Of a stretch of DNA of 32,121 nt, positions 15,385-24,600 are shown in pieces (the first letter of the stretch is position 1; the number at the start of each line of letters is the position of its first letter). This stretch comes from JADFNO01 sp965369945 (lineage in GTDB: Bacteria; Planctomycetota; Phycisphaerae; Phycisphaerales; SM1A02), in contig CBDUST010000010.1 in assembly GCA_965369945.1 (NCBI GenBank), positions 1 to 32,121 on the forward strand. The letters are read 5' to 3'. A model generated the notes under the pieces. It ran no database searches. It worked only from the letters and a program-made list of their open reading frames with translations, and was not told where the DNA came from. Position numbers and translations under genes: made by a program.

Positions 15385-18300
15385 TCATGAAGCGGGCGAC
15401 GACTTCACTCCATAGAAGCTGCTGGCGTGCGCTGCCTCGGCCCAGGCGCGACGCGTCGGACCTACGAGCTCCACCGCGTCGATCTCATTCCAGCCCGAAA
15501 CCTTGGAAGTGTCCAGGATCACGCGCACACTCTGCACCGGCACCGTGGTGGCATCGAACGACACCTCGAGCCACTCCGGCGCCGCGCGCGCCGTGTCCAC
15601 AACCGGGATCCGGACGATCTCCTGTCCGTTCTCGCCCTTGAGGACGAGCGCTACGACGGCCCCCGGATTGAAGGTTTCGTGGATGCGCACCTGGTGTGCG
15701 ATGAACGGCGCCACGTAGTCGAGCTCGAGCCATTCCTTCCCGGCGTTCTCGGCCATCGTAGCCCACGCCGTCACTCGATCCCCCATCGGTTGACTGTTGG
15801 GCGGGCCGGCCGCCTGATTGGGGGACCACGACGGCGGATGCTCCCTGGCCTCCTTCGCCATTTCGTTCTCGATCTTGATCGCCTTGGCAACCCACTGCTT
15901 GACTTTGTCGTCGTAGCCCCGGTCCGGCTCGGCGGCGTGCCAGGCTTCGTACAAATCCGCCACGCGCTGGATGGCCTCGGCCTTGCGAATCTCGGGCACT
16001 TTTGCATGTCCTTGTAGCGCGTCGGCCGACTCGACCAGCAGCGGTTCGGCCTCGGTCAATTTGGCCTGTTTCGCCAGAGACTCGCCCAGATTGCTCCGCG
16101 CGTTGGCGATGAGCCAATCGTCCTTCTCGAGCACCTCCTCACGAATCGCCACACATTCACGCAGCACCGGCTCGGCGTCTGCCGGCTGGTCGCTCTTCAA
16201 GAGCGCTACGCCATCCTTGATCAATTCGCCCGCCGCGTGCCCCAGCATGGTGCCCAGATCGTCGTCAGCCGGGAAGGTCGCTCGCAGTTGATCGACGTGC
16301 TCTCGCCACACTTCCAGGGCCTTGTCCGGCTGATGCAGCCGCGTCCATGCCTTGGCCAAGCTCCTTGCAATCGACCAGGAGGTTGGTCTGGACCGGAACG
16401 CCGATGCCGCGGCCCGCTGGGCCCGTTCATAGTCGGCCGGGGACCGCTCGTCGTCATTCACAATACGCCAGGCCGCGCTAGCAAGACGATTCCGGCTGTC
16501 TTCGATCCAGCGCGTCATATTGAGCGCCACGGCGCGAACCCTCGGTTCAAGCGCTGGGTCGGATTGCACCGCCTCTCGAATATCCGCAACGAAGATCAGA
16601 CGCTCTGTCACATCGCTGATCAATGAATCAGCCTGTTCGCGGATCGCCGAGAAGCGACTGACAACCAGGATGAGGGCCGCACGGCGGAGCGGCTCGCTCA
16701 GCGACTGGTCCTCCCGCACCCGGGCGGCAATGGCCGACCAGTTCAGTCCATTGCTGAACCACGCATCGACCATGGGCCGGACGGTCTCGATGTTGCGACG
16801 CGCTTCGTCGCGTGCTGCCGCGCGATCAGGGTCTGCGAACGCCGCCTCGTACTTGGCCAGGTGGAGCTCCACCTGGTCGCGGAGGGGATCACCGCCCGCC
16901 AGTGCGAGGGCTTTCTTCTCGGTCTTGATCGCCTTGGCCGTGTGGCCTGTCCGGTGGTAGGCTTGGGCCAACGTGTCAAGAAGTATCAATTGCCCGTGAC
17001 CGCTCAACTCGTCAGCCAGCATGGACTCGAGCAGGGCGCGCCTCAAATGGAGCAGGTCACTCGACGGGTTCTCGACCACAGGCCAGGCGTGGGCGTTCAG
17101 GCTGCCGCTAGCGGGAAAGCCGGCGCGATTTGGAATCGAGATCAGCTCAGCCATATACGGCCCTGCTTCGTCGATCCGGCCCTGCTTGTGATAGAGGTCC
17201 GCCAGACTCATGATCAGCGTTGCTGTCTCAAGACTATCAGGAGAAAGCAATCGTCGGGCTTTATCCAGCGCGTCGACCAGCAGCGACTCCGCGTCGTCGT
17301 ACAGGCCCTCCTCGAAGTAGGTCAGCGCCTGGTCAACCGCTTCGCCTGCATCTCGGCGCGTCTGCTCGCGCCGCTCCGAACATCGCTCGAGAACCAGGTT
17401 GATCGCCGCACGGCGGAGCGAATTGCTGAGCGACGCATTGGCCCTCACACGATCGGCCACAGCGTGGCAATCCAGTTTCATACGGAACAGTTCATCGACG
17501 AAGGAACGAATCGTCTCCCTGTCTTGACGCGCCTCGTCGCGCTCTCGTACTCGAGTACCGTATGCAACCGTATCCCACAGTTGCACCGTTCCGTCGCTCG
17601 AGTCGGAAGCAATCCGCGAGCCGTCCAGACTGAACGAGACCGAGCGAACTCCGCCTTCGTATCCTCTGAGGACGAGAAGCTCGTCGCCGCTGGAGGTGTC
17701 CCACAGCCGTACCGTCCGGTCTGAGGCTGCCGAGACGAGGCGCGACCCATCCGGGCTGAACGCGACCGAGTTGACACGGCCCTCGTGCCCGTGGAGGACG
17801 AGAAGCTTGTCGCCGCTGGCGGCGTCCCATAGCCGCACCGTCTTGTCGGATGACCCCGAGGCGATGCGCAACCCGTCGGGTGAGAACGCAACTGAATTGA
17901 TCGCTTTTTCATGCCCGCTGAAGACGAGATGCTCCCTGCCGCCGGCGTCCCACAGCCGCACCGTCTTGTCCCGCGATCCCGAGGCGATGCGCGACCCGTC
18001 CGTGCTAAATGCGACTGAGGTGACGACTTGCTCGTGCCCGTGCAGGACATGGAGATCGTCTCCTGTCGAGGCGTCCCACAGTAGCACCGTCTTATCCCAC
18101 GACCCCGACGCGATGCGCGTCCCGTCTGGGCTGAATGCGACTGAGGTGACGCGTCGCTCGTGCCCGCTCAGGACGTTGAGCTCGTCTCCTGTCGAGGCGT
18201 CCCACAGCAGCACCCCATTGTTCCATAACGATGATGCGATGCGCGACCCGTCCGGGCTGAACGCAACCAATTCGGCGCCTTCCGCGTGCCCGCGGAGGAC

Positions 18301-21270
18301 AGCGAGTTCCTGGGTGCTGGCGACGTCCCATACCCGCACGGTCCAGTCGGGCGATGCCGTGGCGATGCGCGACCCGTCCGGGCTGAACGCAACCGAGCTG
18401 ACCTCTCCTTCGTGCCCGCGGAGGACGGCGAAATCGTCTGGGAGCGAGGCATCCCATAGCCGCACAGTCTTGTCGTTGGATATCGACGCGATGCGCGAGC
18501 CATCCGGGTTGAACGACACCGAGTAGACGCTGCCCTTGTGCCCACGGAGGATGGCCAGTTCCTCCCCACTCGCGACATCCCACAAGCGCAGCGTCCTGTC
18601 ATAGGAGCCTGATGCGAGTTGTGACCCGTCCGAGCTGAATGCGACCGAGGAGACATCGCTCTCGTGCCCGTGGAGGACTTGGAGCGCTTCGCCGCTGAAG
18701 GGATCCCACAGCCGTACCGTGTTGTCGTATGACCCCGAGGCGAGCCGCTTCCCATCCGGGCTGAACGCGACCGAGCGGACATCCCCTTCGTGTCCGTGGA
18801 AGACGTGGAGATCCTTGCCGCTCGAGGCGTCCCACAGCCGCACCGTGTAGTCAAATGTACTACCCGTCGTGAAAGCGGTGGAATCTGCCGACGCGATCAT
18901 CGACCCGTCCGGACTGAACGCGATGGAGAGAATAGATCCAGCGTGCCCACGGAAGTCGTAGAGCTGCTCACCGCGGTCGACGTCCCATAGCCGCAGCGTG
19001 TGATCATTTGTCCCGGTCGCAGCGATCATCGACCCGTCCGGACTGAACGCGATCGCGTCGACGCCACCCTCGTGTCCGGGTAGGACGTGTAGATTCTTGC
19101 CGGTGGAGGCGTCCCACAGCCGCACCGTACTGTCGCCAGACCCCGAGGCAATGCGCGATCCGTCCGGGCTGAACGCGACTGAGAAGACCCGATCCCCGTG
19201 CCCGATGAGGACATGGAGTTCGTCTCCTGTCGAGGCGTCCCACAGACGCACCGTACGGTCAAAAGACCCCGAGGCAGTGCGCGATCCGTCCGGGCTGAAC
19301 GCGACCGAGTGGACATTGCCTTCGTGTCCGTGGAGGATGTGGAGTTGCTTGCCGCTCGATGCGTCCCACAACCGCACCGTCTTGTCCGCCGACCCCGTGG
19401 CGATCCGCGACCCGTCCGGGCTGAACGACACCGAGTAGACTCTCTCCTCGTGCCCGCGGAGGGTGGACAAGCTCTGGTCGAGTTGGGCGTGCAGGTACTT
19501 CCACTCCCAACCTCTGAGTTCGGCGGGCGCCTTTTCGAGCCGAGCGCGAGCGGTCCGGACGTCACCGGACTGAATGCTCGCCTGGGCCGCGGCAATGTTG
19601 GCGGCGTAGGACTGCCGGCGCGCGGCATCCCGTTGCACCTGGGCTTCCACCTGCGCCTCTTGTGCTCTCTGCTTCTGTTTCTGAGCCTCATCGCGTGAAG
19701 CGGTTGCCTGGCGCTCCTGTTTCTGAGCCTCATCGCGTGCGTCGTCCGCTTCCTGACGGGCGCGGCTCTGTTCACGCACCGCCGCCTCGGCGATCTGGAG
19801 TTGCTCGGCTTCGGCATCGCGGGCCTGTTCCGCTTGCCGGCGGGCGATTTCCGCTTCGTGCTGCGCGATTTCCGCTTCCTGACGGGCGCGGCTCTGTTGG
19901 AACTCCGCAGTTCGTGCGCGAATCAGGCCCACGCTGGTGCCCGCGATTCCCGCCAGCAACAGCGCCAGAACCGCACACGCCGTAATCACGCCCGTCCGAT
20001 TTCTTCGCACGAACTTACTCAAGCGATACGTGGCGCTGGGCGGGCCCGCTACCACGGGCTCGTCGTCGAGGTGACGTCGCACGTCGGCAGCGAAGCCGTT
20101 GGCGGTTTCGTAGCGGCGAGAACGGTCCTTCTCCAGAGCCTTCATGACGATCCAGTCCAAGTCGCCTCGCAGTTGTTTGGAGAGTGAACCGGGATCGGTG
20201 CGGCGGTGTTTGGCGATGTATTGGATGGACGATTGTTGTGAATCCGAAGAACCCTCACCCCCAACCCCTTTGCCGGGGGTCCCAGGGGGAGAGGGGAGTG
20301 CGCGGCTCAGTTCGCTTAGGCGCGTGCTTGGCCTTGACGGTTCTTCCTCGCGGATGATCCGCTGAATCTCGTTGATCGCAGCACTGCGCAGTCGCTTGCC
20401 ATCGAATGGCGTCACGCCTGTCAATAATTCATAAAGCAGAACGCCAAGTGAATAAATGTCGCTGCGCGTATCGATATCGAGTCCGCTCATCTCCGCCTGT
20501 TCCGGAGACATGTACTCCGGCGTGCCGATGAATTGGCGGTATTCGGTGAACAGTGTCTTATCTGTGAGTTCACGATTCGTTGCTTTTGCGATGCCGAAGT
20601 CGATGACCTTGGGCACCGGCTTGCCATCATGCAATGTCACCATCACGTTCGACGGCTTGAGGTCACGGTGAATGATCCCCTTTTGATGTGCATGCTGCAC
20701 CGCGTTGCAGACGCTGATGAACAGATGGAGACGTTGCTTCGTCGTGAGATTTTCCGTATCGCAGTACTCGTTGATGGGCACACCCTTGACGAGTTCCATG
20801 ACGAAGTACGGCCGGCCGGTCTCGGTTGCGCCAGCATCGAGCACTCTGGCAATGGTGGGATGGTCCATCATCGCTAGTGCCTGACGCTCGGCCTCGAAGC
20901 GCGCAATCACCTGCTTGGTGTCCATGCCCAGTTTGATGATCTTCAGCGCAATGCGGCGCTTGACCGGCTCGCGCTGCTCGGCCATGTAGACGGCGCCGAA
21001 GCCACCTTCTCCAATCAGTTGCAGGAGTTTGTATTTGTCGATAACCGTACCGGGGCCTTCTGAGAGGGTCGTGCCCACCGTGCCGTCCACCGCCGGCCCG
21101 GTGACGAGCGGCTTGTCAGGAAACGAGTCCGCTTTCTCATGTGCCTCGATAAGCAATTTGACCTCGGCGCGGAGTGAGGTGTTGTTGCCGCAGGCCCCGT
21201 CGAGGAACGCAGACCGCTCGGATTCGGGGCGATCCAGCGCATCGGAGAGAATTTGTGGAAGGTCGGGCAT
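15385..21270 (-). CDS. Kinase 1: Ser/Thr kinase with 15 WD40 blades (1961 aa)
   Basis: Membrane-anchored eukaryotic-type Ser/Thr kinase. Cytoplasmic kinase domain about 80-400: G-loop GEGGFGAVY 87-95, Lys110, HRDLKPSN 201-208, DFG 224-226, YMSPEQAE. A membrane span follows at about 427-450, then an Ala/Gln/Arg coiled coil (455-560), 15 WD40 repeats (GH...FSPDGSRIASGS...TVRLWDAS, about 590-1220), a helical TPR-like part with DAEPVLREC and LYEAWHAAEP, and a beta-rich end like discoidin/F5-8 domains (WLELDYVAPFIAHQVRI, WNEIDAVELVGP). Catalytic residues are intact. The ATG has GGAG nine bases upstream. Only an apparent sigma-factor stub precedes it, unlike kinases 2 and 3. Residues about 323-345 are an insertion made from a palindromic DNA repeat. 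The ligand of the extracytoplasmic part is unknown. Confidence 0.93.
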   Translation of the reverse strand: MPDLPQILSDALDRPESERSAFLDGACGNNTSLRAEVKLLIEAHEKADSFPDKPLVTGPAVDGTVGTTLSEGPGTVIDKYKLLQLIGEGGFGAVYMAEQREPVKRRIALKIIKLGMDTKQVIARFEAERQALAMMDHPTIARVLDAGATETGRPYFVMELVKGVPINEYCDTENLTTKQRLHLFISVCNAVQHAHQKGIIHRDLKPSNVMVTLHDGKPVPKVIDFGIAKATNRELTDKTLFTEYRQFIGTPEYMSPEQAEMSGLDIDTRSDIYSLGVLLYELLTGVTPFDGKRLRSAAINEIQRIIREEEPSRPSTRLSELSRALPSPPGTPGKGVGGEGSSDSQQSSIQYIAKHRRTDPGSLSKQLRGDLDWIVMKALEKDRSRRYETANGFAADVRRHLDDEPVVAGPPSATYRLSKFVRRNRTGVITACAVLALLLAGIAGTSVGLIRARTAEFQQSRARQEAEIAQHEAEIARRQAEQARDAEAEQLQIAEAAVREQSRARQEADDARDEAQKQERQATASRDEAQKQKQRAQEAQVEAQVQRDAARRQSYAANIAAAQASIQSGDVRTARARLEKAPAELRGWEWKYLHAQLDQSLSTLRGHEERVYSVSFSPDGSRIATGSADKTVRLWDASSGKQLHILHGHEGNVHSVAFSPDGSRTASGSFDRTVRLWDASTGDELHVLIGHGDRVFSVAFSPDGSRIASGSGDSTVRLWDASTGKNLHVLPGHEGGVDAIAFSPDGSMIAATGTNDHTLRLWDVDRGEQLYDFRGHAGSILSIAFSPDGSMIASADSTAFTTGSTFDYTVRLWDASSGKDLHVFHGHEGDVRSVAFSPDGKRLASGSYDNTVRLWDPFSGEALQVLHGHESDVSSVAFSSDGSQLASGSYDRTLRLWDVASGEELAILRGHKGSVYSVSFNPDGSRIASISNDKTVRLWDASLPDDFAVLRGHEGEVSSVAFSPDGSRIATASPDWTVRVWDVASTQELAVLRGHAEGAELVAFSPDGSRIASSLWNNGVLLWDASTGDELNVLSGHERRVTSVAFSPDGTRIASGSWDKTVLLWDASTGDDLHVLHGHEQVVTSVAFSTDGSRIASGSRDKTVRLWDAGGREHLVFSGHEKAINSVAFSPDGLRIASGSSDKTVRLWDAASGDKLLVLHGHEGRVNSVAFSPDGSRLVSAASDRTVRLWDTSSGDELLVLRGYEGGVRSVSFSLDGSRIASDSSDGTVQLWDTVAYGTRVRERDEARQDRETIRSFVDELFRMKLDCHAVADRVRANASLSNSLRRAAINLVLERCSERREQTRRDAGEAVDQALTYFEEGLYDDAESLLVDALDKARRLLSPDSLETATLIMSLADLYHKQGRIDEAGPYMAELISIPNRAGFPASGSLNAHAWPVVENPSSDLLHLRRALLESMLADELSGHGQLILLDTLAQAYHRTGHTAKAIKTEKKALALAGGDPLRDQVELHLAKYEAAFADPDRAAARDEARRNIETVRPMVDAWFSNGLNWSAIAARVREDQSLSEPLRRAALILVVSRFSAIREQADSLISDVTERLIFVADIREAVQSDPALEPRVRAVALNMTRWIEDSRNRLASAAWRIVNDDERSPADYERAQRAAASAFRSRPTSWSIARSLAKAWTRLHQPDKALEVWREHVDQLRATFPADDDLGTMLGHAAGELIKDGVALLKSDQPADAEPVLRECVAIREEVLEKDDWLIANARSNLGESLAKQAKLTEAEPLLVESADALQGHAKVPEIRKAEAIQRVADLYEAWHAAEPDRGYDDKVKQWVAKAIKIENEMAKEAREHPPSWSPNQAAGPPNSQPMGDRVTAWATMAENAGKEWLELDYVAPFIAHQVRIHETFNPGAVVALVLKGENGQEIVRIPVVDTARAAPEWLEVSFDATTVPVQSVRVILDTSKVSGWNEIDAVELVGPTRRAWAEAAHASSFYGVKSSPAS
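17567..19470 (-). repeat. Fifteen WD40-coding repeats of kinase 1
   Basis: Tandem units of about 126 bp encode 15 blades, enough for two propellers (for example seven plus eight). Blade 5 has an extra loop (STAFTTGSTFD) and blade 10 is degenerate (SSLWNNGVLLWD). Units differ by many substitutions but keep the codons of SPDGSRIASGS and VRLWDAS, so the DNA is repetitive and could recombine. Confidence 0.9.
20252..20297. repeat. Palindromic intergenic-type repeat inside kinase 1
   Basis: The plus strand starts CCCTCACCCCCAACCCC and ends CCCAGGGGGAGAGGGG, the C-rich/G-rich foldback typical of dispersed intergenic repeats. On the coding strand it reads LPSPPGTPGKGVGGEG in frame. Kinase 2 has no counterpart: its loop between PSTRLS and IRGDLDW is about 25 residues shorter. 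Confidence 0.75.
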
Positions 21271-21293
21271 GGTGTGGTTCTCCGCAAGTCAGT

Positions 21294-21359
21294 GCGATGG
21301 CCACCGTCCGCATCGAGTTCCTGAATCATCTGAGTAACGGCGCTGCTCTGATCGGTCAT
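21294..21359 (-). pseudogene. Probable N-terminal stub of an ECF sigma factor
   Basis: The frame from the ATG at 21359 reads MTDQSSAVTQMIQELDADGG and then loses any pattern as it enters the kinase 1 start in another frame. The opening resembles the DVTQILQAVERGD start of the ECF sigma factor at 26.8 kb. Kinases 2 and 3 each have a complete ECF gene directly upstream, so this looks like the remains of kinase 1's partner after a deletion. The match is only about 20 residues. Confidence 0.4.
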
Positions 21360-21365
21360 CTGTGT

Positions 21366-21374
21366 ATTGTATCA
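21366..21374 (-). promoter_or_regulatory. Possible extended -10 promoter of the kinase 1 unit
   Basis: The minus strand reads TGATACAAT, an extended -10 form, seven bases before the ATG of the sigma stub. No good -35 is visible. The short distance to that ATG also fits transcription starting near 21359, with kinase 1 translated from 21270. Confidence 0.3.
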
Positions 21375-21615
21375 CAAGATGCCTTTGATTCAGCGCCTCT
21401 TCGTATGTACGGAGATTGGACTCCAGTTCTTCACGTGTCGCATTGTCAGCACCAGCTGGAATGAGGGAATTGGGTGTTTCTGAGTCTTGGTCGCTAGATG
21501 TGTGTCGCTGTGCTGGTGTTAGGCGGCTTCAACGACGCGCTCAGCGAACTCAACGGCCTTCGTAGTATCGCGTACCTGACCAAGCATCAGCCGTCATGAT
21601 TCGCCGCTGGTGTGC

Positions 21616-24600
21616 TCAGTCGTCGCCCTCTTCTTCCTGCCCCGATCTGTCGGGAGACTGCGGCAGCTTCGCGCGCCACTGGGCGGCCTTGGCGTCGTAG
21701 CCCTGGCCCGGCTCGGCGGCGTGCCAGGCTTCGTACAAATCCACCACGCGCTGGATGGCCTCGTTCCTGTCATCCTTAGACGCTGTGTCATCTTCCTGTA
21801 CGGAATTGGCTAACTCGATCAGAATCGTCTCGGCCTCGGTGAACTTTTTGGTCCGAACCGCCGCGCTGAGGGAGGGGTCCGCACCCTGTGTGGCCAGGCA
21901 CTCGCCCAGCATTCGTCGCGTCTCTTCGGTGCGATGGAACCGCAACTCGGTGTTAGCGACCAGCTTCTCAACGATCGACAAACATTCACGCAGCACCGGC
22001 TCCGCGTCTGCGGCCTGGTTATTCTTCAAGAGCGCCTTGGCATATTCAATCAAAGTATTCGTCAGGCCCAGATCGTCAGCCGGGGTGGCCGATCGCAGTT
22101 GATCGACATGCTCACGCCATACTTCCAGGGCCTTGTCCGGCTGATGCAGCCGGGTCCATGCTTTTGCCAATGTTCGGGCAAAGTGTTGAGAGGTGGAGTC
22201 GTCTTGGAACGCCGATGCCGCAGCCCGCTTTGCTTGTTCATAATCAGCCGGGGACCGGTCGTCGTCTTTCACAATACGCCAGGCCCGTCGAGAAAGACGA
22301 ACAGGGTTGTCTTCGATCCAGTGCGCGATATCGATCGCCGCCGCACGGACCGCCGGTTCCAGTGACGTGTTTTCCTGCACCGCAGCTTGAATCTCAGCCG
22401 CGAAGACGAGCTGGGTCTCGAGATCGCGAACCAGGGAACGCGCCTCCTCGTGAATCACCGAGCATCGTTTCAGGACGAGGTTGATCGCCGCGTGGCGGAG
22501 CGAATCGCTCAGCGACGGGTCGGAACCCACCTGATCGGCAACGGCCGAGCAGTCCAGTCCCTTGCCGAACAGAACATCGACGAAGGGGCTGATGGTCTGT
22601 TCGGCGCGATGTGCGTCGTCGCGCTCGGCTACGCGGTCACGGTACGCAATAGTATCCCAGAGGCGCACCGCCCCATCGTTTTCGAACGCGCAAGCGATTC
22701 GTGAGCCGTCCGGGCTGAACACAACCGTGTTGACGATGTCCTGATCCGCCCGGAGGACCAGGAGCTCGTCGGCGGTGGAGGCGTCCCACAACCGCACCGT
22801 GGTGTCACGCGATCCCGAGGCGATGCGCGACCCGTCCGGGCTGAACGAGGCAGAAAAGACCGTGCCCTCGTGCCGCCGGAAGACGGCGAGTTCCTTCCCG
22901 CTGGCGGTGTCCCAAACGCGGGCCGTGTTGTCCTTCGAGGCGGTGACGATGCGCAACCCGTCCGGGCTGAACGCGACAGAAAAGACCGTGTCCTCGTGCC
23001 CCCTGAGGACGTCGAGCTCGTCACCGGTCGAGGCGTCCCACAGCCGGACGGTATTGTCCTTCGACTCGCGGCCATACTCGTACGATCCGCCCCCCGAAGC
23101 GATGCGCGACCCGTCCGGGCTGAACGCGACCGAGTAGACCGGTTCTTCGTGGCCGCGGAGGACGAGGAGTTCCTCGCCGCTGGAGGCGTCCCACACCAGC
23201 ACCGTCCCGGCACCCTCGTCCCCCCAGGGCCCTGACCCCGCGGCGATACGCGATCCGTCCGGGCTGAACGCGAGCGAGTGGACCGGGTCCTCGAGCCCGC
23301 GGATGACGAGAAGCTGTTTGCCAGCCAATGCGTCCCACAGCCGCACCGTGTCGTCAGCCGCCGCCGAGGCGATGCGCGACCCGTCCGGGCTGAACGCGAC
23401 CGAACCAACGGAGTTGCCGTGCCCGCGGAGGACGAGAAGCTGCTCGCCGGCCACGACGTCCCACAGCCGCACCGTCCTGTCGTTCGACCCTGTTGCGATC
23501 CGCGTCCCGTCAGGGCTGAACGCGACCGAGTTGACACCCACAGGCCAGAGAGCGCCGGGCCGATCAGCGTGCGGCCTTCCTGTCTCGTGCCCGAGGAGAA
23601 CGGCGAAGGCGCCTGGGATCGAGGCGTCCCACAGGCGCACCGTGCCGTCACCCGACCCCGAGGCGATGCGCGACCCCCGGGGTGAGAACGCGACCGACAA
23701 GACCCCGCTCTCATGCTCGCGGAGAACGGCAAGCTCCTTTCCACTGGCGGCGTCCCACAGCCGCACCGTCCTGTCATCCGACCCTGTTGCGATCCGCGTC
23801 CCGTCAGGGCTGAACGCGACCGAATTGAACGCCTTCTGCCCGCGGAGGACGAGAAGCGCGTCGCCGCTCGATGTGTCCCATACCCGCACGGTCTTGTCGT
23901 ACGAACCCGATGCGATCCGTGTCCCGTCTGGGCTGAACGCGACCGAGGTGACCCGGCCCTTGTGCCCTCGGAGGACGCGGAGTTCCTTCCCTGTGGAGGC
24001 GTCCCACACCCGCACAGCCGCGGCACCCTCGAACCAAGGCCCTGACCCCGAAGCGATACGCGACCCGTTCGGGCTGAACGCCACCGACCAGACCAGGTCC
24101 TCGTGGCCTCGGAGGACGAGAAGCTCCTCGCCGCTCGAGGCGTCCCACACCCGCACCGTTCTGTCATTCGATCCCGAAACGATACGCGACCCGTCCGGGC
24201 TGAACGCGACCGAGTAGACCGGTTGTTTGTGGCCGCGGAGGACGAGGAGTTCCTTCCCGCTGGCGGTGTCCCAAACACGCAGCCTGTTGTCCCTCGATCC
24301 GGACACGATCCGCGTGCCGTCCGGGCTGAACGCGACAGAAAAGACCGTGTCCTCGTGCCCCCTGAGGACGTCGAGCTCGTCACCGGTCGAGGCGTCCCAC
24401 AGCCGGACGGTATTGTCCTTCGACTCGCGGCCCCACTGGTACGATCCGCCCCCCGAAGCGATGCGCGTCCCGTCCGAGCTGAATGTGACAGCAAACGCCC
24501 CGCTCCCGTGCCCGCGCAGGACGGCCTGGCTCTGGTGGACCTGCGCATGTAGGTACAGCCACTCCCAGCGCCTCAGCTCCGAGGGCGCCTGGTCGAGCAA

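Noticed and set aside
17696..18526. Long plus-strand open frame opposite the kinase 1 propeller, with its own repeats
   Set aside because: It is the antisense shadow of WD40 codons (SHSRTVLS...REPSGLNATE mirrors RLWDAS and SPDG). High GC and repeated units keep it open.
23303..24217. Plus-strand open frame of about 300 codons opposite kinase 2
   Set aside because: Also an antisense shadow of the propeller repeats; no ribosome site or known fold.
22629..24548. Minus-strand frame of 639 codons rich in Arg/Ser inside kinase 2
   Set aside because: Same strand but another frame of the WD40 repeats; open because every unit lacks a stop in that frame.
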